Below are positions 55,127 through 62,734 of a DNA stretch of 64,000 bases, in pieces (the first letter of the stretch is position 1; every line of letters starts with the position of its first letter). The translations under genes and the position numbers were made by a program. Below the pieces are notes generated by a model. It ran no database searches, was not told the DNA's origin, and saw nothing but the letters and a program-made list of their open reading frames with translations. The DNA comes from Culturomica sp. (lineage in GTDB: Bacteria; Bacteroidota; Bacteroidia; Bacteroidales; Marinifilaceae). The stretch lies in assembly GCA_031271755.1 (NCBI GenBank), contig JAISVB010000038.1:1-64000 (forward strand). Reading direction: 5' to 3'.

Positions 55127-55726
55127 TCACTGTTCGCACAATTTCAACAACACCTCCAACCGCTCCGACACCTCGCTCTCCTTCACCGTTCCCGCACCAC
55201 TCCCCCACAAAGCGCCCAACACAGCCACCCCGCCGAACCCGTATCCTGCGGCAAGCGGAATGGTATGCTCCTCCACCCCTCCCAATGCCACCACCGACCG
55301 GCCGATCACTCCCCGGTCACGGGCAGCGAACAACTCGTCCGGGCTGTACCGCGGCCGGTAATCGGGTTTGGAGATACTGGCAAAAACCGGGCTGAAAAAC
55401 CGGTATTCAAACCCCACGGCCGCCCCCAACTCCTCCAGCGTATGGCACGACTTGCTGACGGCGGCCACCCCTTCCGGCGGGCGGGGGTTCCGGCTGTTCA
55501 GGTGCACCCCTTTCACCCCCCACTTAGCCGCCAACATAAAGCAGTCGTGCAACACCATCCGGTCGTAAAATCCCGCACCGGCACGTTCGATGTAGCGCTC
55601 CAACTCCTCCGCCGAAAGGTGCGGCTTCCGCACATGCAACAACGGCAATCCCGCCCGGAACAATCCGTTCACGCAAGCCGCCTCACCGGGCAGCACCACC
55701 TCCGGTGTCACGCCGATCAACCGCAT
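55127..55726 (-). CDS. ThiE/TenI-like protein, divergent second copy
   Basis: A 199-residue ThiE-fold protein. I start at ATG 55726, where GGGAGG lies 7-8 bases upstream and thiS ends 4 bases before; a TTG start overlapping thiS is less likely. The canonical LRMK diphosphate sequence is replaced by LHVRKP and the GPFRFTTTKKN loop by FSPVFASISKPDYRP, while the phosphate site VALGGVEEHTIPLAAGYGF is kept. This resembles TenI-like proteins, which in Bacillus have thiazole tautomerase activity; function here is inferred. It lies between thiS and thiE. Confidence 0.75.
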   Translation of the reverse strand: MRLIGVTPEVVLPGEAACVNGLFRAGLPLLHVRKPHLSAEELERYIERAGAGFYDRMVLHDCFMLAAKWGVKGVHLNSRNPRPPEGVAAVSKSCHTLEELGAAVGFEYRFFSPVFASISKPDYRPRYSPDELFAARDRGVIGRSVVALGGVEEHTIPLAAGYGFGGVAVLGALWGSGAGTVKESEVSERLEVLLKLCEQ

Positions 55727-55730
55727 GCCG

Positions 55731-55931
55731 TCATCCTCCCGCAACAGCGTGTATCAGCATCAACTCCTCCCCATCGGTCAAAATCCGGGTAGCCCAACGC
55801 TCCTTCGGCACCACTTCGGAATTGATTGCAATCGCTATTCCCTGCGGTTTCAATCCCAGTCCGGCAATAAACTCCGCCAAGGTACAGCCGTCCGCCGCCT
55901 CACAGGGTTTGTCGTTCAATATGATCCGCAT
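55731..55931 (-). CDS. thiS: Sulfur carrier protein ThiS
   Basis: A 66-residue ubiquitin-fold carrier. The C-terminal Gly-Gly (65-66) in IHAVAGG is adenylated by ThiF and then thiocarboxylated. The core CTLAEFIAGLGLKPQGIAIA and NSEVVPKERW are family typical. It follows thiD by 12 bases and its stop codon almost touches the next gene. Too small to show other domains. Confidence 0.95.
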   Translation of the reverse strand: MRIILNDKPCEAADGCTLAEFIAGLGLKPQGIAIAINSEVVPKERWATRILTDGEELMLIHAVAGG

Positions 55932-55943
55932 TGTTCGTTTATT

Positions 55944-56771
55944 TTATTTGGGTTGTAAAACTTCCGGATGAAAAAAATGGTTCACCGGCCCATGCCCACG
56001 GCCGGTACAGACGCCAACGCCCGCCCGGATGGCTTGAGCAATATACGTCTTGGCCAACCCGACCGCCTCCTCCCACTCCCGGCCAAGCGCCCGGTAAGCA
56101 GCTATGGCCGACGCCAGAGTACACCCCGTCCCGTGCAGGTTCCAGGTTTCCACATACTCGGAGGAGAACACCACCGGCGGCCGATTGTCGGAAAAGAGAG
56201 TGTCCGACGCCCGCTCCCCTTTCAGGTGTCCCCCCTTGATCAACACCGCCCGGCATCCCTGCCGCAACAGCAACTCCCCGGCCTTATACATCTCTTTTTC
56301 CCCGCCGATCGGGATCCCGGTCAACGCTTCGGTTTCGGGAACATTGGGTGTCAGCAGCGACAAGCGCGCATAGAGCAACTCCCGGAACGCCCCCGCCGTT
56401 GCCGCCGAAGAGAGGCGCGCCCCGCTCGTAGCCACCATCACCGGATCCACCACCACCTCTTTCAAGCCGTACCGGTCTATCACGGAGGCGACCTGTTCAA
56501 TGGCAGGCACATCCGGTAACATACCGGTTTTTACCACATCCACTGCTATATCATCCAACACAGCCTCCAACTGCAACCGGATCAAAGCGGGCGGTAACAC
56601 CTCCACAGCGCGTACTTCCCGTGTATTTTGGGCGGTGATAGCGGTGATGACGGAGGCTCCGAACACCCCGATGGCCGAGAATGTTTTCAGATCCGCCTGT
56701 ATCCCGGCTCCTCCTCCGCTGTCGGAACCGGCAATGGTCAATGCTGTGGGATATCTCTTCTCCTGGTTCAT
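55944..56771 (-). CDS. thiD: HMP/HMP-phosphate kinase
   Basis: A 275-residue ribokinase-family enzyme that phosphorylates hydroxymethylpyrimidine twice. [21 protein letters not shown] near the start and the catalytic block [20 protein letters not shown] with the active Asp replaced by Cys as usual for ThiD are present. MVATSGARL and [13 protein letters not shown] complete it. I start at ATG 56771; a TTG 24 bases upstream is in frame but falls between the riboswitch and the ATG. First gene after the TPP riboswitch. Confidence 0.94.
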   Translation of the reverse strand: MNQEKRYPTALTIAGSDSGGGAGIQADLKTFSAIGVFGASVITAITAQNTREVRAVEVLPPALIRLQLEAVLDDIAVDVVKTGMLPDVPAIEQVASVIDRYGLKEVVVDPVMVATSGARLSSAATAGAFRELLYARLSLLTPNVPETEALTGIPIGGEKEMYKAGELLLRQGCRAVLIKGGHLKGERASDTLFSDNRPPVVFSSEYVETWNLHGTGCTLASAIAAYRALGREWEEAVGLAKTYIAQAIRAGVGVCTGRGHGPVNHFFHPEVLQPK

Positions 56772-56814
56772 AAAACTGTATGCTTGAGCAACCAAGAGTG
56801 CGCCGGAAAGGCGT

Positions 56815-56895
56815 CAGAATCGCGATCATTCCTACGGCGGCATTACCCGCATCAGGTAGTAAGGGTTTGATCTCAGCCCGGAAGGCACCCCTTGA
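56815..56895 (-). promoter_or_regulatory. TPP riboswitch
   Basis: Read on the minus strand this has the THI-box landmarks in order: GGGGTGCC, GGGCTGAGAT, AAACCCTTACTACCTGAT and GGGTAATGCCGCCGTAGG. It begins about 12 bases after a -7 box (56907-56914) and ends about 45 bases before thiD. The region after the aptamer would hold the expression platform and can form a hairpin with the following CTTTCCGG. It should lower expression of the whole operon when TPP is plentiful. Confidence 0.97.
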
Positions 56896-56906
56896 TTGGT
56901 TCAGCG

Positions 56907-56914
56907 CAAAGATA
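56907..56914 (-). promoter_or_regulatory. -7 box of the thiamine operon
   Basis: TATCTTTG on the minus strand fits TAnnTTTG and sits right before the riboswitch aptamer, so transcription would begin close to its first paired base. No TTTG at standard distance was found. Confidence 0.6.
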
Positions 56915-56978
56915 ATAAGATACTTCGTAAAAACGGCGAAATGTTGATAAAAAGAGAAGGTATGGATCCGTCTAAGCC

Positions 56979-57254
56979 CTAATTCGACACGCTCCCGATC
57001 AGTTCGCCGACAAGCTGCGGAACTCCAACGGAGGCCGGTTCAGAGATGACGTGTAGGTTCTTCAGATTTGTGTCCGGCGTGTTGGGGTCGATAATCCAGA
57101 TTGGAGTGTCGGGTCGCAGGTAATGCACGAGCGAGGCCGCCGGCGTACAGACATCCTCGATGCGGTAGTTCGCCCACAGCCCGTCGCTATCACGAAACGT
57201 GGCGATCCCGCTCTCGCGGCTGATTCCGGCTCCGGTAAAGATGACGATTTTCAT
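56979..57254 (-). pseudogene. Internally deleted Sir2-family protein
   Basis: A 91-residue frame with two clear sirtuin ends. Residues 1-40 match the NAD-binding start (IFTGAGISRESGIATFRDSD) and residues about 44-91 match the C-terminal end (SLVHYLRPDTPIWIIDPN). The middle, which should hold the catalytic His, the zinc cysteines and most of the Rossmann fold, is missing; a full sirtuin is about 235 residues. The joint IEDVCTPAASLVHYL suggests deletion between similar short sequences, keeping frame. It overlaps the AlbA_2 gene by 4 bases. Probably inactive as a deacetylase. Confidence 0.85.
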
Positions 57255-58621
57255 CGCATTTCTTTTTTCAGTTGTTCGCCGAGGGTGGTTAGGCGATATT
57301 TTTGCAAACGACTGTTGGGCTTGTCGGGGATGGTCATCTCGATAACTCCGGCATCGAGCGCAGGCGTAAGGTATGCGACCCTAAAATGTTTCCTGTCGGA
57401 AAGCCCAAGCACTTGTTGCATCTCATCCCTGTCCATTGCCATATTCAACACCCGTAATAGTTCTCCAACTTGGGGGGTGACTTGGGGGGTGACTTGGGGG
57501 GTGACTTGGGGGGTAGCCTCGCCCACGTCTTGGTCGGTCAACGGCGCGGCAGCCGGGAAACTCATCCTCAAAAAGTTCTCGGTAAAGGCAAAACACTCCC
57601 TGCCGTATGATTTCAGTATGCGGGGAACACCCAGCCCCAACTGCTCGACCATATCCAAATCCCTGAACACACGCATCAACTCCTTGTTTCGCGGCATTGA
57701 GAATCCCGTAAAAAACTCCTCTTTGCTCATCCCCGGCATCAAGCCTCCGTAGGAGGTTATTTCGAACCTGTCCTCAAAGAACTCGAATTTTGGCGGCACT
57801 TCCGAAGTGTAATCGTTATGCAGAATGCTGTTAATAACCGCTTCCCGTATGGCAGGGTAATCCCATCGCGGTTTCTCAATGCGCTTCGGGTAGGTGATTA
57901 TCGCGGATGTCACATTCTCAACCTTAATCCTGTCCAACACGCTGTCTGTGGCCTTGACCAGCGAACAGTAGCCATATTCATCGTTTTGGATTAGTGAAGT
58001 TCTGTCCGGCCCGCTGTATTTGGCAACCTTTATGGAGTTGCCGTTCACATCGGCCAACAGATAGGCCACATAGTTGTATTTGCCCTCTTCCGTCAATAAC
58101 TCAAGGTTCGCGGCGAACTGGTCGTTCAACTCTTTGCCTGCCGCTTCGTAATAAATCTTGAGTTGGCGAAAGGTAAGGTCTTGACGCGGAGCTTGAATCT
58201 TGCTAAGGGAGTTCCGTGTGCGTTTGGTGAATAAATTTTCAATCATCCTCGTCGTCATCGGTTCGGCAGCCGTACCTACGCGAATGAACGCGCCCCGCTC
58301 CGACATCCCCTCTTTTTTGATGTAGTATGGTTTTTCGGGGCCGCTGGCGAAGGTGATTTTTATCACATCCTTGCCTTCGTGTTTTTCCGATACCACATCG
58401 AACAGGCCCATCACCGACGGCAGGATATTGTTCTTCAGCCGGTCTTTTATCTTGAGCATATCGCCGTCGTCATCATTCACGCCAAAGACCGTTCCGTACT
58501 TGTCTATGCCGACGTATATAATTCCGCCTTCGTGGTAATTGAAAAACGCAACGGCCTCCTGCTCCAAGTCTTTGGTCAGTTCCCGCTTCAGCTCTATTCG
58601 GTTTTTTTCTGTGATGCTCAT
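57251..58621 (-). CDS. Schlafen AlbA_2-domain ATP-binding protein
   Basis: A 456-residue protein. Residues about 10-130 match the AlbA_2 nucleic-acid-binding domain (VAFFNYHEGGIIYVGIDKYG). The middle has the GHKL-like ATP-binding segment of this family (AVINSILHNDYTSEVPPKFE and GLMPGMSKEEFFTGFSMPRN), and the end is a winged-helix-like region. A tandem TPQV repeat (57468-57515) links them. I start at ATG 58621; upstream codons in frame lack a start signal, and a TACCTTTG -7 box is at 58679-58686. It overlaps the sirtuin remnant by ATGA. Roles proposed for this family include transcription control and phage defence; none is proven here. Confidence 0.8.
   Translation of the reverse strand: MSITEKNRIELKRELTKDLEQEAVAFFNYHEGGIIYVGIDKYGTVFGVNDDDGDMLKIKDRLKNNILPSVMGLFDVVSEKHEGKDVIKITFASGPEKPYYIKKEGMSERGAFIRVGTAAEPMTTRMIENLFTKRTRNSLSKIQAPRQDLTFRQLKIYYEAAGKELNDQFAANLELLTEEGKYNYVAYLLADVNGNSIKVAKYSGPDRTSLIQNDEYGYCSLVKATDSVLDRIKVENVTSAIITYPKRIEKPRWDYPAIREAVINSILHNDYTSEVPPKFEFFEDRFEITSYGGLMPGMSKEEFFTGFSMPRNKELMRVFRDLDMVEQLGLGVPRILKSYGRECFAFTENFLRMSFPAAAPLTDQDVGEATPQVTPQVTPQVTPQVGELLRVLNMAMDRDEMQQVLGLSDRKHFRVAYLTPALDAGVIEMTIPDKPNSRLQKYRLTTLGEQLKKEMR
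57468..57515 (-). repeat. 12-bp tandem repeat inside the AlbA_2 gene
   Basis: Four copies of the plus-strand unit ACTTGGGGGGTG (the last ends in A) are read in frame as Thr-Pro-Gln-Val. Because the unit is a multiple of three, changes in copy number alter linker length and keep the reading frame. Confidence 0.9.
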
Positions 58622-58678
58622 ATTGCGGCTGTTCTGAAAATGGAACGCACTGTGTTCTGAATTTAATATCCGGTAAGG

Positions 58679-58686
58679 CAAAGGTA
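58679..58686 (-). promoter_or_regulatory. -7 box of the AlbA_2/sirtuin operon
   Basis: TACCTTTG on the minus strand fits TAnnTTTG, 57 bases before the chosen ATG. No TTTG at standard distance. Confidence 0.45.
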
Positions 58687-58711
58687 ATGAATTCCTACGG
58701 ATTGAATAGAT

Positions 58712-60487
58712 TTATTCGAACTGCTCCTGATACATAGCGGCATACTTGCCGTTTTGGGCAAGGAGCTGCCCGTGGTTGCCGCGTTCAATGATGCGGCCGT
58801 TTTCCAGCACCAGGATCGTGTCGGCGTGCATGACCGTCGAAAGCCTGTGGGCAATGATCAGGCTTGTGCGCCCTTCCATCAGTTTATCCAATCCTTTCTG
58901 TATCAACACTTCGCTGCGCGTATCGATGTTGCTGGTCGCCTCGTCCAACAGCAATATCGGCGGGTCGGCGACTGCGGCGCGGGCAATGTTCAACAACTGC
59001 CGCTGCCCGGCGCTGAGATTGGCGCCGTCGTTCTCCAACAGCGTGTCGTAACCGCGCGGCAGGCGTTTGATGAACGAATGCGCAGCAGTGAGGCACGCGG
59101 CAGCCTCGACTTCGGCGTCCGTTGCATCCAAACGCCCGAAACGGATATTCTCGCGCACCGTATCCGTGAACAGGTGAGTGTCCTGCAACACAATAGCCAT
59201 GGAACGGCGCAGGCTGTCGCGCCGGACGTTGCAGACGGGCTGCCCGTCGATGACCATTTCACCCGACCAGATATCATAGAAACGCGGCAAAAGGCTCAAA
59301 ATCGTGGTTTTTCCCGCCCCGGTCGTTCCCACAAGGGCTATTTTATGGTCGGGAGCCGCGCGGAACGAAATGCCGTCAATGACGACATGTCCCTTCACAT
59401 AGCCGAACACCACATTATTCAAAACTATTTCGCCCTGCGTGCCGGCGTCGAGTTCCACCGCGTCCGGGAGGTCGGCGGGTTCGGGAACCTCATCGATCAC
59501 ATCAAAAATGCGTTCGGCACCCGCAATGGCCGCCTGGATGCTGTTATAGAGCGTCGCCATGTCGTTGATGGGACGGCCGAACTGGCGCGAATATTGCAAA
59601 AAGGCCGCAAGACCGCCCACATCCAACCCTTTAAAAATAGCCAGCACACCGCCGACAATCGTCACCAGCACATAATTGAGCGTATTGAGGCTCTGCATAG
59701 TAGGCATCATCAGTCCCGAATAGAACTGCGCCTGCTCGCTCTTGTCGTTCAAAAGGCGATTTTTAACGTCGAAGATCTTTCCGGTCGCCTCCTCGTGGTT
59801 AAACACCTTGACCACTTTCGCGCCGCTGATCATCTCCTCCGTATAACCGTCCAAATCGCCTAAAGAGGCCTGCTGTGCCGTAAAATACTTGCGCGAACGC
59901 CTCACGATCCAACCGGCAGTAAAGGTCATCACAGGTATCATCACCAGCGAAACAAGTGTTAATAAAGGACTGATAATAAACATCATAACCGTTATTCCGA
60001 TCAGAGTCAGCACTCCCGAAACCATATTGGAAAGACTGTCGGTAAGCGCATCCGAAATACGGTCCATATCGTTCGTATAGCGGCTCATCAGGTCACCCGC
60101 CTGACGGGTGTCGAAATAGGTCACCGGCAAACGGTCCATTCGCCGGAACAACTCCTCGCGCAAGCGTGCCACTGTCCGAAGGCCTATGCCATTGAACAGG
60201 CGGTATTGGAAAAGATCGGCGACACAATCGAGGAGATAAATTCCCAACAACACGGCAAGGATCCCGATCAGGCCGTTCCAGTCGCCGGGGATGACGTGAT
60301 TGTTGATGATGGGGCGGATCATGTACGACCCGGCCGTGCCGGTGCCGATGCTCACCACTAAGAAAATAGCAGCGATAACGGTCAGCCGGCGATCGCGGCG
60401 GTCGAGGTACGAGAACAACCTCACAAGAGTTCGCCTCCCGTGTTTCGGTTTACCGCTTTGACTCAGATGTTGATTACGATTTGCCAT
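58712..60487 (-). CDS. ABC exporter subunit B (canonical Walker B half)
   Basis: A 591-residue fused transmembrane/ATPase protein with six helices (about 30-320). The ATPase has Walker A GTTGAGKTTIL, signature LSAGQRQLLNIARAAV and Walker B LLLDEATSNIDTRSEV with a normal catalytic Glu. The altered signature, LSAGQ, is the kind found in the canonical-Glu partner of heterodimeric exporters such as TM288 or BmrD. It follows the partner gene by 6 bases. Substrate (drug, lipid or peptide) is unknown. Confidence 0.93.
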   Translation of the reverse strand: MANRNQHLSQSGKPKHGRRTLVRLFSYLDRRDRRLTVIAAIFLVVSIGTGTAGSYMIRPIINNHVIPGDWNGLIGILAVLLGIYLLDCVADLFQYRLFNGIGLRTVARLREELFRRMDRLPVTYFDTRQAGDLMSRYTNDMDRISDALTDSLSNMVSGVLTLIGITVMMFIISPLLTLVSLVMIPVMTFTAGWIVRRSRKYFTAQQASLGDLDGYTEEMISGAKVVKVFNHEEATGKIFDVKNRLLNDKSEQAQFYSGLMMPTMQSLNTLNYVLVTIVGGVLAIFKGLDVGGLAAFLQYSRQFGRPINDMATLYNSIQAAIAGAERIFDVIDEVPEPADLPDAVELDAGTQGEIVLNNVVFGYVKGHVVIDGISFRAAPDHKIALVGTTGAGKTTILSLLPRFYDIWSGEMVIDGQPVCNVRRDSLRRSMAIVLQDTHLFTDTVRENIRFGRLDATDAEVEAAACLTAAHSFIKRLPRGYDTLLENDGANLSAGQRQLLNIARAAVADPPILLLDEATSNIDTRSEVLIQKGLDKLMEGRTSLIIAHRLSTVMHADTILVLENGRIIERGNHGQLLAQNGKYAAMYQEQFE

Positions 60488-60493
60488 ACCCTC

Positions 60494-62218
60494 CTACCCT
60501 TTAAACTGTTGCGAATCGTAAATCTCTTTGTAAACCTTCGACGTTTTCAGCAGTTCGGCAGGAACGTCGAACCCGTCTATCCGGCCATCTTCAAGCACCA
60601 GCACCCTGTCTGCCGACTGCATCGTATGGATGCGCTGGGTGATGATGAACACGGTAGTGCCGGCCAACACACGGCGCAGTCCCAAACGTATTTTGAGTTC
60701 GGTGGTCGAATCGACGGCGCTGGTGCTATCGTCGAGTATCAGAATGCGGGGTTTGCGCAACAGCGCACGCGCAATACACAGGCGCTGTTTCTGCCCGCCC
60801 GAAACGTTGACCCCGCCGCGCCCCAAAACAGTATCGTATCCCTTTTCGAACGACATCACAAAATCGTGCGCCTGAGCGGTGCGTGCAGCATCCTCCACCT
60901 CCTCAAGTGTCGCTTTCGGGTTCCCCCAACGCAGGTTTTCAAGTATCGTACCGCTGAAAAGTTCATTCTTCTGGAGTACTACGCCGATGCTCAGGCGAAG
61001 CTCCCCCAGGCGATAGTCGCGCACATCCCTGCCATCGATCATAACCTCCCCGGCCGTAACGTCATACAGCCGCGGGATCAGCCCGATAAGCGAGGTTTTG
61101 CCCGATCCCGTCGCGCCCACGACGGCGATGGTCTCTCCCTGCCGCACCTTGAAACTGATCTCCGACAACACGTCGTTCTCACCTCCCCCGTAGCGAAAAT
61201 CGACCCCGCGAAACTCCACCTCCCCGCGCGTAACGGAATAATCGTTCGCAAGCGCCTGGGGCGTATCGACAAGCGACGGATCTGTAGTAAGAACTTCGAG
61301 AATACGCTCCGACGACGCCGACGCGCGGGCAAAATTCATCACCACCATCGAAAACATCATCACAGCCATCAACGTCTGCATCAGGTAATTGAGAAACGAG
61401 ATAAGCTGTCCCACCGAGAGCGTCCCCTCCATGACCCTGCCCCCGCCGAACCACAGCACGGCAACAACCGAAACATTCAGAATAAACCCCATCAAAGGAG
61501 CCAGCGACACAACAATGTTGGCGGCGCGTATCGAAGTCTCCTGCAGATCGCGGCTCGTCCGTTTAAACTTTTGACTCTCGAAATCTTCCCGGACAAACGA
61601 CTTCACCAGCCGGATGTTCAGAAGATTTTCCCGCACCACGCCGTTCAGCCGGTCAATGCGGCGCTGCACCTTCAGAAAGTAGGGCAACCCCTTCCTCAGG
61701 ATCACCCACACAATAATGACCATCAGGGGGATCGCCGCCGCAAGCACAAGCGCAAGTTTCGAGTCGATCATCAGGATAAACACCAAAGCCATCAGGAACA
61801 GCATCGGTGCGCGAAGCATGATACGCATCGACATAAAGACCGTCTGCTGCATCCGGGTCACGTCGCCCGTCAGGCGCGTAAGCAGCGATTCGGACGAGAA
61901 TTTGTCGATATCGGGAAAAGCAAAACTCTCTATCCTGTCGAAAAGCCGGGCGCGCAGATCGGTTCCGAAGCGCGTCGAGGTGCGCGCCGAGATATAGGCG
62001 TTGGCAACGGAAGTGGCAAGCTGGATAACGGCAAACAGCAGCATCTGTAACCCCGTAGCCGTGATGACCGACAGATCGCGCGGCATCACCCCGTCATCGA
62101 CAATGCGCGACATATACATCGGCATCATCGTCTCGCAAAACACCGCAATTGCAATCAGCAGAGGACTTGCCAGCAGACTCCAGCGGTACTTTTTAAGTAT
62201 TTGCCAATACTGTCTCAT
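60494..62218 (-). CDS. ABC exporter subunit A (degenerate Walker B half)
   Basis: A 574-residue fused exporter half with six helices (about 15-310). The ATPase has Walker A GATGSGKTSLI, signature VSGGQKQRLCIARAL, and a Walker B ending LILDDSTSAVDSTTE: the catalytic Glu is replaced by Asp, as in the degenerate subunits TM287 and BmrC. Together with the downstream gene this gives one active and one degenerate ATP site. A TATCTTTA -7-like box lies at 62245-62252, 27 bases before the start. Confidence 0.93.
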   Translation of the reverse strand: MRQYWQILKKYRWSLLASPLLIAIAVFCETMMPMYMSRIVDDGVMPRDLSVITATGLQMLLFAVIQLATSVANAYISARTSTRFGTDLRARLFDRIESFAFPDIDKFSSESLLTRLTGDVTRMQQTVFMSMRIMLRAPMLFLMALVFILMIDSKLALVLAAAIPLMVIIVWVILRKGLPYFLKVQRRIDRLNGVVRENLLNIRLVKSFVREDFESQKFKRTSRDLQETSIRAANIVVSLAPLMGFILNVSVVAVLWFGGGRVMEGTLSVGQLISFLNYLMQTLMAVMMFSMVVMNFARASASSERILEVLTTDPSLVDTPQALANDYSVTRGEVEFRGVDFRYGGGENDVLSEISFKVRQGETIAVVGATGSGKTSLIGLIPRLYDVTAGEVMIDGRDVRDYRLGELRLSIGVVLQKNELFSGTILENLRWGNPKATLEEVEDAARTAQAHDFVMSFEKGYDTVLGRGGVNVSGGQKQRLCIARALLRKPRILILDDSTSAVDSTTELKIRLGLRRVLAGTTVFIITQRIHTMQSADRVLVLEDGRIDGFDVPAELLKTSKVYKEIYDSQQFKG

Positions 62219-62278
62219 TCCGGAAAAATTATACGTTGGCGATGTAAAGATACGTTACTTTCCGGCGAGTTGTTTATT

Positions 62279-62731
62279 TTACAGCGGACAATGCATCCGG
62301 TATGCATCCGTTTGATCCGGATAGTACGCCGGCAGAAGCTTCTTTTTCACAAATCCCGCCCGCTCATAGAGCCGGATCGCCTCCCGGTTGGTACTCTTCA
62401 CTTCCAAAGAGATCGATGCCACTCCCCTTTCCAGAGCGCACTGCCGGGCTAATTCCATCAATCCCGCCCCTATTCCGGCTCCCCTTGCTTCGGGGCCGAC
62501 CGCAATGGAGTAAATGCGCAGGTGGCGGGCGCGTTCCGTCAACAGCAGGGAGAGGTAAGCGACAACCGTCCCGTTGTGCCGGGCAACGTAAAAAAATCCG
62601 CTGGCGCGGGTCATCAGGTACAACAATTGGCGGCGGGAAAAACCTTCCGCGCCGAAGCTCCTCTTTTCAATCCCGCACACAGCGTCCAGATCCGCCCTTT
62701 CGGCGCGGGAAAAACAAACATCCTTCCCCAT
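62279..62731 (-). CDS. GNAT family N-acetyltransferase (RimI-like)
   Basis: A 150-residue acetyltransferase. The acetyl-CoA site reads IAVGPEARGAGIGAGLMELA, after strand YLSLLLTERARHLRIYS, and the C-terminal EVKSTNREAIRLYERAGF is typical of RimI-like GNATs. The substrate may be a small molecule, peptide or protein. It starts 3 bases after the ATP-grasp gene ends, so the two are one unit. ATP-grasp/GNAT pairs of this kind are known from several bacterial groups; the pathway is not established. Confidence 0.85.
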   Translation of the reverse strand: MGKDVCFSRAERADLDAVCGIEKRSFGAEGFSRRQLLYLMTRASGFFYVARHNGTVVAYLSLLLTERARHLRIYSIAVGPEARGAGIGAGLMELARQCALERGVASISLEVKSTNREAIRLYERAGFVKKKLLPAYYPDQTDAYRMHCPL

Positions 62732-62734
62732 CGC

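Noticed and set aside
57468..57515. Tandem repeat as a CRISPR-like array
   Set aside because: The units are 12 bp, contiguous and without spacers, and are coding.
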